Below, one piece after another: positions 44,381 through 53,010 of a stretch of 64,000 nucleotides of DNA. The DNA lies in assembly GCA_965369375.1 (NCBI GenBank), contig CBDUQN010000006.1:1-64000 (forward strand), given 5' to 3'. A program made the translations under genes and the position numbers. How positions within the stretch are numbered: position 1 is the stretch's first letter; every line of letters starts with the position of its first letter. The notes below the pieces were generated by a model. The model saw nothing but the letters and a program-made list of their open reading frames with translations. It had not been told where the DNA came from and did no database searches. Source of the DNA: CBDUQN01 sp965369375. Lineage in GTDB: Bacteria > Krumholzibacteriota > Krumholzibacteriia > Krumholzibacteriales > Krumholzibacteriaceae.

Positions 44381-46108
44381 ATGCCGAAGGTACCGGCGGC
44401 GCTGTATGCATTTCTCGCGGCAATTGCGATCATTGTCGTAGCGCATCCTGTTGCGGAAACCGGAGCATGCGCGCGAGAGAGGGAGAATGCAAGAGTGGAA
44501 ACCATTTTCTATAATGCACGAATCTATACGATGGATAGCGGGATGCCCGAGGCGCAGGCTATCGCGGTTGGGGGAGGAAGGATCATCGCCGTCGGCGGCA
44601 GCGACGCGGTCATCAGCAGAGCGGGGGCGACCGCCAAACGCATTGATTTGAAAGGGCGCACCGTTCTTCCCGGTTTCATAGACGCCCATGCCCATTTTCT
44701 CGGATACGCGAAGAATATTGTTCGCTTAGATCTCGTCGGCACGAGATCTTTCGATGAGGTTCTCGAGCGGGTTGCGCGCAGGGCTGCAGAGACCGCGCCT
44801 GAAGAATGGATTCGGGGGCGGGGATGGGATCAGAACGATTGGCCCGAGGACCGGTACCCTCACAGAAGCGAGCTCGATGCCGTCGCCCCCGACAATCCTG
44901 TGTATCTCGTAAGAATCTGCGGTCACGCCGCCGTGGTCAACTCCGCCGCCCTGCGCATGGCGAATATTACACGGGAAACCCCGGATCCCCCCGGGGGCGC
45001 GATCCTGCGGGACGAACAGGGCGAGCCGACGGGCGTGTTGATCGACAAGGCTGAGGAGCTTATCACGAAGAAAATACCGCCGCTCGGCCGCGAGGAGAAG
45101 AAACGGCTGCTCGTCGAGGCGGCGCACCGGTGTCTCTCGGTGGGTCTTGTGGGAGTGCATGAGATGGGTATCTCGAGCGAAACGGTTTCGATATACCGTG
45201 AGCTCTGCGAGGAGGAAACGCTCCCGTTCAGGATTACCGCATACTACGACTACGACGCGACGGACCTCGACAGTATGCTCGATGAGGGGCCGATACGGGG
45301 ATACGCCGACGATCATTTTTCGCTCATTGGTGTGAAACACTATATCGACGGCTCGCTCGGCGCCCGGAGCGCAGCCCTTCTCGAGGACTATTCGGATGAA
45401 CCGGGGAACAGGGGGTTGCTTATTGTGGAGCAGGACGAGTTGTACCGCAGTATCGAGAAGTGCCACCGCAAGGGGTTTCAGGTGGCCGTCCATGCCATCG
45501 GCGATCGCGGCAACCGCGTCGTTCTCGATGCCTACGAGAAGTTGCTCGCCGCGCATCCGAGAGAAGATGCTCGGCACCGTATAGAGCACGCCCAGGTCGT
45601 ATCGCTGACCGATGTCCCACGTTTCGCCGCCCTCGGCGTGATCCCGTCGATGCAGTTCACCCACTGCACTTCCGATATGCCCTGGGCCGGTGCGCGTCTC
45701 GGGGAGAATCGTCTCGAGGGATCCTACGCCTGGAGATACTTCCTCTCGGCCGGGTGCCGTATTCCGGGTGGTTCGGACTTTCCCGTGGAATCGATAAACC
45801 CGCTCCTCGGTGTATACGCGGCGGTGACGAGAAGGGATCTCGACGGAAATCCTCCCGGTGGATGGTTTCCCGAACAGGTCCTGACAAGAGAGGAAGCGGT
45901 AAGAGCATTTACCGTCGACGCCGCTTATGCGGTGCACGAGGAAACGAGCAGGGGGACGCTGACCGAGGGTAAGCTGGCCGATTTTGTCGTTCTCTCGGAT
46001 GATGTCATGAGTATTTCGCCGGAGGCTATTCCACACATCAAAGTTCTCGCAACGGTATTGGGCGGGGAGATCGTATATGACAAAGAGGGATTTACGGGAA
46101 AACGGTGA
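44381..46108 (+). CDS. Exported amidohydrolase, YtcJ-like
   Basis: This 575-residue metal-dependent hydrolase has a signal-like N-terminus (residues ~1-30, containing a Cys in ETGACAR but without a good lipobox). The amidohydrolase-3 motifs are GFIDAHAHFLGY (metal site), IRGRGWDQNDWPEDRYPHRSELDAVAPDNPVYLVRICGHAAVVNS, VAVHAIGDRGNRVVLDAYE, RHRIEHAQVVSLTDV, and IPGGSDFPVESINPL with the terminal ADFVVLSDD. Family members act on N-substituted amides and related bonds. The physiological substrate cannot be read from sequence. Confidence 0.92.
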   Translation: MPKVPAALYAFLAAIAIIVVAHPVAETGACARERENARVETIFYNARIYTMDSGMPEAQAIAVGGGRIIAVGGSDAVISRAGATAKRIDLKGRTVLPGFIDAHAHFLGYAKNIVRLDLVGTRSFDEVLERVARRAAETAPEEWIRGRGWDQNDWPEDRYPHRSELDAVAPDNPVYLVRICGHAAVVNSAALRMANITRETPDPPGGAILRDEQGEPTGVLIDKAEELITKKIPPLGREEKKRLLVEAAHRCLSVGLVGVHEMGISSETVSIYRELCEEETLPFRITAYYDYDATDLDSMLDEGPIRGYADDHFSLIGVKHYIDGSLGARSAALLEDYSDEPGNRGLLIVEQDELYRSIEKCHRKGFQVAVHAIGDRGNRVVLDAYEKLLAAHPREDARHRIEHAQVVSLTDVPRFAALGVIPSMQFTHCTSDMPWAGARLGENRLEGSYAWRYFLSAGCRIPGGSDFPVESINPLLGVYAAVTRRDLDGNPPGGWFPEQVLTREEAVRAFTVDAAYAVHEETSRGTLTEGKLADFVVLSDDVMSISPEAIPHIKVLATVLGGEIVYDKEGFTGKR

Positions 46109-46143
46109 GCCTCCCGATCCCGGGCATGCTGTATCATCGACTA

Positions 46144-47847
46144 CTAATCCACTGCAATTTTTTCCATGAGTATCGGAAGCGGCAGGCCGTTTTGATCGAG
46201 GAACAGCCTTCGCATCTCTTTGCGGGGATCCTTGGCTGTCTTAGACTGTGAATACCGTTCGAGCATCTGCCAGTTGTAGAGCATCGCGATTCCCGGATAC
46301 GCCACCGACGGCGAAACAGATGCGCGGATTACCTCCTGTTCGGCTGCGGCCTCCGGAACGCCGACGGTCTCGGCGAAATAATCGATCGCCGCGCCCGACG
46401 TGAAAGCCCCCGAGTGGAGCCTGAAGACGACGATCATGCGGGCCAGATCCCTCGTCATTCGCTCGACGAGGAGCAGGTCGAGTTTCTGCTTCCGCTCTGG
46501 AAATATCCTTGTCAGTTCTTCCATATTATGAAAGGACCATGCGGTGCGGTGCGTTTCGCTGCGCATGAGCGATCTCACGGAATCGCACTGCTCGCAGAGG
46601 CCGATACCTGCCGGACGGACCGCCGAAGAGGCGTCCAACAATTGAAAGAACAGTTCTGATTCCTCGAGCGACACCGCGGCTTCCGAAGCGACGATGATGC
46701 TGCGGCAAGGCGAACGAGAGAAACAGGATGTATGGGTGACTGCGAGTTCCATATCCATCAGCGGCGGAATAGCAAGGTAGGGATTATCCGGGAGGTCTCT
46801 AAGGAACATGGGGAAGCGTCGTGTCACGACGACGGGTTTTTCGGACGGTTTCCCCGGGAACGCCTTGTTTGACGCTATTGTCTCGTCCATTTCGCCGATC
46901 AAGCGTGAAACGACATGCTCCGGGGCTTCCGCCCCCGCCGATTCCGGGCCGGTTTTCGTATCCTCCGGATCGGCGAGATTTTTCCGCATCATTGCCGCTT
47001 TGTTACGGAGTGTCTTGATGTTTTTTTCGGCCTCTTTTGCCAATGCGTTGAGGTCGATGTCGAGGTGCTCGTCGTAGAGAAATATGTATGATAGATTCTC
47101 CGCGCCGAGGATCAGTCGTCCTCTGGTTCGCGACGATAACTCATCGGCGATGAAACGTCTGAACGCCTCTATCGATCTCCGCACCGAATCGAATGAAGCG
47201 ATGCGTTCTCCGTAGCGCGACTCTGCGAGGAGCTTAAGGTCGCCGAATGAGTCGATGAGCCAATCGAGCCGCTCCTGCGCATACCGCACATGGTGTTCGC
47301 TCGGTTTCTCGAGGAGCGCCTGGGCGTTCTCGAGCAGTTGCGGTATTTTTGACATGCGTCTCTTGTAGGCCGGCCGCTCTCCCTCATAGGGAGATTCGAT
47401 CCTCGAGGGGAGCCCGAAGAGAGCCTCCTCGATCATCCAGCAATAGAGGAGGGGATTGCGCCGGTGGTTCTCCAGCTTGTCCATCGCGAAGAGCTCGCCC
47501 TTGAGCCAGTGGTGGAGCAGGATCAAATCGTCCATCTCCCGTTCGCCGAGACGGCCGACTTTCAGATGAGACATGGATTCGAGAAGACGTTTGATTCGTT
47601 CTTTTCCGGCCTTGAGCTCCTGCTTCGAGAAGGTGAAGAGCGAAGAGTCGGCGCCGTACATGCCGAGTCTCGAGCTTCGCAGCGGATGAAGCATTTGATA
47701 TGTATCGATCGCTTCATCAACCACAGAATCATAGATTTTCCTGATTTCGATCGTTTTCTGCTCCTTGCCGCAGCCCATGACCGCTAACAGCACGAGCAGC
47801 ATGAGCAGAAAACCTGCAATGGCTCTTCGAGTGTGTTCAAGGGACAT
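46144..47847 (-). CDS. DUF885-like lipoprotein lacking the metal-binding motif
   Basis: This 567-residue lipoprotein (Cys26 in AVMGCGKEQ) is helical throughout. Its C-terminal part (VSPSVAYPGIAMLYNWQMLERYSQSK ... RKEMRRLFLDQNGLPLPILMEKI) matches the end of DUF885 proteins, a gluzincin-like metallopeptidase family. The hallmark HExxH-type zinc motif is not found where expected; the region reads SLEESELFFQLLDASSAV. It is therefore probably a non-catalytic relative, and the assignment rests on the C-terminus and overall layout. It runs convergent to the amidohydrolase gene. Confidence 0.6.
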   Translation of the reverse strand: MSLEHTRRAIAGFLLMLLVLLAVMGCGKEQKTIEIRKIYDSVVDEAIDTYQMLHPLRSSRLGMYGADSSLFTFSKQELKAGKERIKRLLESMSHLKVGRLGEREMDDLILLHHWLKGELFAMDKLENHRRNPLLYCWMIEEALFGLPSRIESPYEGERPAYKRRMSKIPQLLENAQALLEKPSEHHVRYAQERLDWLIDSFGDLKLLAESRYGERIASFDSVRRSIEAFRRFIADELSSRTRGRLILGAENLSYIFLYDEHLDIDLNALAKEAEKNIKTLRNKAAMMRKNLADPEDTKTGPESAGAEAPEHVVSRLIGEMDETIASNKAFPGKPSEKPVVVTRRFPMFLRDLPDNPYLAIPPLMDMELAVTHTSCFSRSPCRSIIVASEAAVSLEESELFFQLLDASSAVRPAGIGLCEQCDSVRSLMRSETHRTAWSFHNMEELTRIFPERKQKLDLLLVERMTRDLARMIVVFRLHSGAFTSGAAIDYFAETVGVPEAAAEQEVIRASVSPSVAYPGIAMLYNWQMLERYSQSKTAKDPRKEMRRLFLDQNGLPLPILMEKIAVD

Positions 47848-47932
47848 GTGTCACCGGGCCGATCTCAAAAACCGAATGTACCGCGTGTATTGCTGCAGCC
47901 GCCGTATCGGATTTCCGAGACGGCATATCACG

Positions 47933-47961
47933 TATATAATCGTTCGCTGCAATCGTGTAAA
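47933..47961 (-). promoter_or_regulatory. Promoter of the DUF885-like lipoprotein gene
   Basis: Reading the - strand, TTTACA (47961-47956), 17 bases, then TATATA (47938-47933). It lies about 85 bases upstream of the ATG at 47847. Confidence 0.5.
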
Positions 47962-48033
47962 CACCTTTTTCCCTGGGGGCTTAATTCTTGAGTCGGGGGG
48001 GAGGTGACGGTTTGCCGTTCCGCAGTTGGTGGT

Positions 48034-48069
48034 CAATGGTGTATATATAAACAATGGTGAATATATAAA
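48034..48069. repeat. 18-bp AT-rich tandem duplication before resB-like gene
   Basis: Two 18-bp units beginning CAATGGTG (48034-48051 and 48052-48069) differ at one base. They end three bases before the ATG at 48073, so the duplicated sequence occupies the place where a ribosome site should be; only GGTG cores are available. Confidence 0.88.
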
Positions 48070-48072
48070 CAG

Positions 48073-49545
48073 ATGTTGAATTTTCTGAGAAGAGCTTTCA
48101 AGGAACTCACTTCGCTCGGATTTGCCGTGGCGGTTATATCCGTGCTGCTAGGAGCGAGTGTCGCGGGTTGGATACTCACCGGGATCATTCCACTCGATTT
48201 TGCCGAGAGAAGAGAGCTCTATGCCGAACGGTGGGGAGAGAGCGCTGCGCGGGTGGTCGAGCTGCTCATGCTGTACGATCCGGTTCACTCGATCTGGTAC
48301 CGTTGCGTTCTCGCCTTATTTTTCTCAGCGCTCCTGCTCTGTCTCTGTGCGAGATGGCGCCGCTTCGTCGCGCGATCCGTGCATATCAATCCGCCGGTCG
48401 GCATGGGGGATCTTCCCGTAGAGGGGCCGCGCTACGATATCGACTGGAACGAGATCGCCCTTCACGATGGAGTAAGGGATCCGCTGACCATTCTCGAAAA
48501 GCGCTATGGAAAGAATCTCGAGGCCGATCGCCGGCTCCAAACGCGTCTCTTCGCACGGGTGAAGGCGGTGCTTTCTCAGAGGGGCTACCATGTTGTTTCG
48601 GCGGATATGAAGGAGGGTAAATTTTTTACCGCGGTCTCGGGCAGGTGGCGGTTTTTGGGAAGCCTGCTCTTTCATGCCGGCATATTGATGATTGTTGTGG
48701 GCGGAATGATAGGAAGCTTCTGGGGGAGCACCGAGCTTGTCTCGGGAAAGCCCGGTGACACGGTGCCCATCGGCGCGAGCCCGTATTCTCTCTTGATCGA
48801 GGATTTTCAAATAATCATGACGAGCCGCATGGAGATCAAGGATTATGTGACGAGAGCTTCGATCCTCGATCAAAATGGCGATACCCTCGCGAGAGGTGAA
48901 TTCGAGGTAAACCGTCCCCTCACATTCAAAGGGTACCGGATCTATCAGCACTCGTACCACGTTGACGAGAAGGAGTTCAAGTGGGCGCGTATCGAGGTTA
49001 TCGATAAGGAAACCCTTCGAAAGATTCTCGTGACACTCGAGACCGGCGATGAAGTCGCACTCGACGGAACGAACCTTTCGATCAGGCCGAAGAGATTTTC
49101 CCCCGATTTCGGGATCGACGCGCGGGGAGCGTTCTCCGCACGCGCCGGCATGTCCGATCCGGCGCTGGAAGTCGAGGTTACGAGCGAAACGGAATTTCAG
49201 AGAGGCTGGCTTTTTCTCTATAATCCGCAGTTCAACTCGAAATTCACCATTCCCGTCCATCTGAACCTGATCGAGATCGAGCCCGTTTTTTATACCGGGC
49301 TTCGGGTGAGCACCAATCCCGGCTCCCCGGTGCTGCTCGGCGGCATGGCCGTGGCAGCGATCGGGCTCTGTATGCTCACTCTGCTGCGGTACCGCCTGAT
49401 CAGAGGCCTTGTCGGGAAAGAGCGGCTCGTCATCGCCGCCGCGGAGTATAGATGGAAGGTGAGTTTCAGCGAGGAATTCGATAGAATGAAAACGGCTCTC
49501 ATGTCTGAGTTGCGTGGCATCCTGGCAGGTGATGGCGAGACATGA
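48073..49545 (+). CDS. ResB-family cytochrome c biogenesis protein
   Basis: This 490-residue membrane protein matches ResB/Ccs1. The N-terminal helix SLGFAVAVISVLLGASVAGWIL, a second near residues 75-95 (WYRCVLALFFSALLLCLCARWRRF) and a third (RFLGSLLFHAGILMIVVGGMIGSFWGSTELVSGKPGDTV) are followed by a large periplasmic domain (NRPLTFKGYRIYQHSYH) and a last helix near residue 430. ResB with CcsA delivers heme to apocytochrome c. No ccsA/resC, resA or cytochrome gene is in the window, so the partner must be elsewhere. Confidence 0.85.
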   Translation: MLNFLRRAFKELTSLGFAVAVISVLLGASVAGWILTGIIPLDFAERRELYAERWGESAARVVELLMLYDPVHSIWYRCVLALFFSALLLCLCARWRRFVARSVHINPPVGMGDLPVEGPRYDIDWNEIALHDGVRDPLTILEKRYGKNLEADRRLQTRLFARVKAVLSQRGYHVVSADMKEGKFFTAVSGRWRFLGSLLFHAGILMIVVGGMIGSFWGSTELVSGKPGDTVPIGASPYSLLIEDFQIIMTSRMEIKDYVTRASILDQNGDTLARGEFEVNRPLTFKGYRIYQHSYHVDEKEFKWARIEVIDKETLRKILVTLETGDEVALDGTNLSIRPKRFSPDFGIDARGAFSARAGMSDPALEVEVTSETEFQRGWLFLYNPQFNSKFTIPVHLNLIEIEPVFYTGLRVSTNPGSPVLLGGMAVAAIGLCMLTLLRYRLIRGLVGKERLVIAAAEYRWKVSFSEEFDRMKTALMSELRGILAGDGET

Positions 49546-49561
49546 CGGTGACGATATGTAA

Positions 49562-51115
49562 TTATTTGCCGAGGTAGAGAACCTTTGCGGAGAGCCGCTT
49601 TTTCCCCACCCGCGCGAGGGTGATGTATACGCCCGCGGCGACATGGGCGCCGGAATCGTTTCTTCCGTCCCATTGATAGTAATGAAGGCCGTGGGGCAGT
49701 GCATCTCTTGCCAGCGTTCGAACGCGTTTGCCTTCGACGTTGTAGATGGAGAGCTCGACGTCGCTTTCATCGGCGAGTGAGAGCTCGATCCTCGTCGAGC
49801 CCCTGAAAGGATTCGGGTGCAGATGGAGAGCGGCGGTGATTTCGTCCGGTATTTCGTCTATTTCATCGATTTCGTCGTCGCCGATGCCGTTCGCCGGATC
49901 TATATACGCCCGGTAGTAGATTTCCTGGTTTCCATCCCGTTCGTCCGCCCAGGCGATGTGAATGTTCTTGTTCGGTTCGGCGATGAGGCAGCAGAGGGTT
50001 GAGGGACCCGCGCCGTTGGATACCTGGAACACCCCTCCCCAGAGCCCGTGAGCCTGTCTCCGAAAGAAGACCTCGGAGTTCGATTCCGAGAGGTGGTTGT
50101 CCCAGTATGCGATGAATATGTCGCCGCCCGCCGAGGCGATGCTCGGGTGGTAGTGCGTCGCATCGCGGAACGTCAGCGCCGTTTCGTTTTCCCATCCCGA
50201 AAGGCCGCGCCGCCGGTAGTATATCTGTTCGTACGTATCTCTCACGTCTATCCAGGCAACATGAATAGAGCCGCTGTCATCCGCCGCGATAGTGGGGCGC
50301 ATTGCGTTGACCGAGACAGCGGTCAATCTCACTTCGTCGAGCCAGGTGTCCGTTCTCTCGCGGTAGTATATCTTGCCGTTGCTGTTACCCGGCGGGTCCT
50401 CGCGCGTATCCCACCAGGCGACATGGAGTGTTCCGGCGGTGTCGATAGCTATCGTCGGCACCATCCGCTCCCCCGATGCCACATCGGTCAGCGGTACGGC
50501 ATCGTCCCAGAGCCCGAGATCGGAGCGCCGGTACATGATTTCGAGATGTCCCGAGATCCGTTCCATGTATACGAGGTGGATCTGGAGGCCTTCGGCAACG
50601 ATGCATGCCCCGAACGACTTCCCCTCCGTTTCGGTGATCCGCCTCTGGGGGCCCCACGCGCCGCCCCAAATCATATGGTAGAGTTCGCTGTTTCCTTCAC
50701 GGTCGTCGTTGAAGACGAGGTGGACCCTTCCGAGGGTATCGACGGCAAGGACGGGCCGCGAGGAATGTGCGAATGTCGTTGTGATCTTTTCGGCATCCGA
50801 CCAGATCCCGCCCACCCTCACCTTGTGATGAATCTCGAAGGTTCGGCCCCGGTCGTCAGCCCAGACGACATGGAGCCTCCCCTCGCGGTCGACGGTGAGG
50901 TATTTACCGTTGTTGGGGGACGGGAAGGATGTGGCGCCGTCGTCGGTGAGACGTTCCTCCGATTGCCATCCTCCCTGAGCATGGACCGGGGAAGCCGCCG
51001 GGGCTGCCAATACTGCCGCAACTGACAGTATCACAAGGGCAACGGTCACCACCGGCATGGATCGATGCGTGGCTTCCGGGGATCGCTTCATTGAGAGAAT
51101 CGAAGTGATATACAT
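49562..51115 (-). CDS. Secreted BNR-like propeller protein with C-terminal sorting domain
   Basis: This is a secreted protein of about 517 residues. A signal peptide (ending SPVHAQGG) is followed by about seven repeats of the form RLHVVWADDRGRTFEIHHKVR / HVAWIDVRDTYEQIYYRR / HIAWADERDGNQEIYYRA, each about 50 residues. These make a beta-propeller like BNR/sialidase-type folds without catalytic residues I can identify. A short acidic linker (DDEIDEIDEIPDEI) leads to a FlgD/T9SS-like C-terminal domain (LHLHPNPFRGSTRIELSL ... DGRNDSGAHVAAGVYI ... KVLYLGK). ATG 51115 or ATG 51091 could be the start. It is a second likely client of the PorV-linked export route. Confidence 0.82.
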   Translation of the reverse strand: MYITSILSMKRSPEATHRSMPVVTVALVILSVAAVLAAPAASPVHAQGGWQSEERLTDDGATSFPSPNNGKYLTVDREGRLHVVWADDRGRTFEIHHKVRVGGIWSDAEKITTTFAHSSRPVLAVDTLGRVHLVFNDDREGNSELYHMIWGGAWGPQRRITETEGKSFGACIVAEGLQIHLVYMERISGHLEIMYRRSDLGLWDDAVPLTDVASGERMVPTIAIDTAGTLHVAWWDTREDPPGNSNGKIYYRERTDTWLDEVRLTAVSVNAMRPTIAADDSGSIHVAWIDVRDTYEQIYYRRRGLSGWENETALTFRDATHYHPSIASAGGDIFIAYWDNHLSESNSEVFFRRQAHGLWGGVFQVSNGAGPSTLCCLIAEPNKNIHIAWADERDGNQEIYYRAYIDPANGIGDDEIDEIDEIPDEITAALHLHPNPFRGSTRIELSLADESDVELSIYNVEGKRVRTLARDALPHGLHYYQWDGRNDSGAHVAAGVYITLARVGKKRLSAKVLYLGK

Positions 51116-51274
51116 GGCAGAAAGACACCTATCCCACGTTTCTCTTAAGTATGAATGATTGGGGTTCACGGACGCAAGACACAAATTCCCCCTACCGGAA
51201 GGCCCCGCTGGCATGCAAAATGCGATAAAACATAACGGATTATAACGTTCAATCGGGAGAATCAGGAGGGTACA

Positions 51275-52981
51275 ATGACATTTCGGGTTCGTGGCGCTGT
51301 TTATACATTGCTTCTCCTCGTCATGGCGGCGGGCTGCGGAAATGGAGCCTCGGATAGAGGCGGTACGGCGGCAAATCAAGAGTATGATAATCAACAAGAT
51401 ATGAAATTATCTGAAGGCTCTCCGGCCGGTCCCGTAAAGGGCGGCCGCCTCGTTATCGGCATGCAGCAGGAGCCCGAAATTCTCAACGAGGCTGTAAACA
51501 CGATGGTCGCCGGTATTTACGTTTGCAACCTGTTGTTCAGCAAGTTTGTCAAGCATAACGACCGTATGGAGCTCGTGGCAGATCTCCTTACCGAGATTCC
51601 AACCGTTGAAAACGGTGGCATTTCTTCCGATTACCTCACCTACACCTATCATCTGAGGAAGGACGCCCGCTGGCACGATGGAGTGCTGGTCACTTCGAAA
51701 GATGTCGTTTTCACCTATGAATTGATGATGCATCCCGACGTCAATGTCGAGACCCGTCAGGGCTGGGATATCATCGAGCGCGTCGAGACGCCCGATTCCT
51801 TCACCGTTGTCTTTCATTTGAGCGAGGTGTATGCGAATTTCGCCGGCGACTGTTTCTACGACGAGTCGGTCCTTCCGCATCACCTCCTCGGTGATAAGCT
51901 CGGGATCGATTTCCAGAGCGCCGATTTCCATCGGCATCCCGTGGGATCGGGACCTTTCGTATTTCACGAGTGGATTTCCGGATCGCATATCGTCGTGCGG
52001 GCCAACGAAGACTATTACGGGGAGGGTCCGTATCTCGACGAGATCGTGATCAGGTTTATCCCCGATGGTAATGCGCTGCTTGTTCAACTCGAGGCGGGTG
52101 AGATAATGGCTGTCGATAACGCTCCCAATGCGCTCCTCGGCGTTCTCTCATCTGTGCCCGGAGTGACGATCCACCGAAATCCCGCCCTCTTCAACGAGCA
52201 CCTCGATTGCAACTGTGAGAGCCCCGCGTTGGCCGATCGCAGGGTGCGCAAGGCTCTCGCAATGGCGGTGGATCGCAAACAGATCTCCGAAAAGATATAT
52301 GATGGAGTCTGGATTCCCGCATTCAGCGACGAGCATCCGAGCTCGCCATATCATACCGACGTCGGTGAGCGCGAGCTCTCGTATGATCCCGTCCGGGCCG
52401 GGAAGCTGCTCACGGAGGCGGGATGGATCGATACGGACGGCGACGGGATCAGGGATAGAGGGGGTGTCTCCCTCACGCTTGCTATATCGACAACGGCCGG
52501 AAGGCGGAACAGGGAACGCACCGAGGTTGTTCTGGCGGAGCAGTACCGCGCTATCGGTGTCGAACTAAAGATTCGCAACTATCATCCGGCCGTCCTTTTT
52601 GCGAGTTACGATGAAGGCGGGATCCTCAAAAGGGGCGCATTCGATCTGGCTCTCTACGCCTTTCTCGCCCCGCCCGATCCCTCGACGAAGGAGGGAAGCT
52701 ACTCGGCGGCGTTCATTCCGCCGACGGGTCAGAATTTCTCTCGTATCAACGACGAACGGCTTACCGAGCTTCTCTCGAAGGGCAGCAAAACGGTCTCCTT
52801 CGAGCGCAGAAAGGCGATCTATGACGAGATCGCAGAGATACTGGCCCTGGAAGTGCCGATCATCCCGCTGCTCTGGGTAACCCAGCTGGACGCCATGCCG
52901 AATACAATGCACGGCTACCGGGCTAATCCGACACAATCCGGAGATACCTGGAACGCCAATGAGTGGTGGATCGAGAAGTAA
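51275..52981 (+). CDS. Peptide ABC transporter substrate-binding lipoprotein (second system)
   Basis: This 568-residue lipoprotein (Cys21 in VMAAGCGNG) belongs to the family 5 solute-binding proteins: GGRLVIGMQQEPEILNEAVNT, YTYHLRKDARWHDGVLVTSKDVVFTYELMM, VGSGPFVFHEWISGSHIVV, and LADRRVRKALAMAVDRKQI. AGGAGGG lies 8 bases before the ATG. It heads a five-gene set with a beta-CASP protein, two permeases and a PP-loop enzyme. The ligand is presumably peptide, but this family also binds other solutes. Confidence 0.92.
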   Translation: MTFRVRGAVYTLLLLVMAAGCGNGASDRGGTAANQEYDNQQDMKLSEGSPAGPVKGGRLVIGMQQEPEILNEAVNTMVAGIYVCNLLFSKFVKHNDRMELVADLLTEIPTVENGGISSDYLTYTYHLRKDARWHDGVLVTSKDVVFTYELMMHPDVNVETRQGWDIIERVETPDSFTVVFHLSEVYANFAGDCFYDESVLPHHLLGDKLGIDFQSADFHRHPVGSGPFVFHEWISGSHIVVRANEDYYGEGPYLDEIVIRFIPDGNALLVQLEAGEIMAVDNAPNALLGVLSSVPGVTIHRNPALFNEHLDCNCESPALADRRVRKALAMAVDRKQISEKIYDGVWIPAFSDEHPSSPYHTDVGERELSYDPVRAGKLLTEAGWIDTDGDGIRDRGGVSLTLAISTTAGRRNRERTEVVLAEQYRAIGVELKIRNYHPAVLFASYDEGGILKRGAFDLALYAFLAPPDPSTKEGSYSAAFIPPTGQNFSRINDERLTELLSKGSKTVSFERRKAIYDEIAEILALEVPIIPLLWVTQLDAMPNTMHGYRANPTQSGDTWNANEWWIEK

Positions 52982-53010
52982 TCGCTTGATTTTGGACATG
53001 GTCCATTCGA

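Noticed and set aside
50048..51025. Open frame of about 325 codons on the + strand
   Set aside because: It is the complement of the propeller gene on the - strand, which has a signal peptide, regular repeats and a sorting domain; the + strand product shows none of these.
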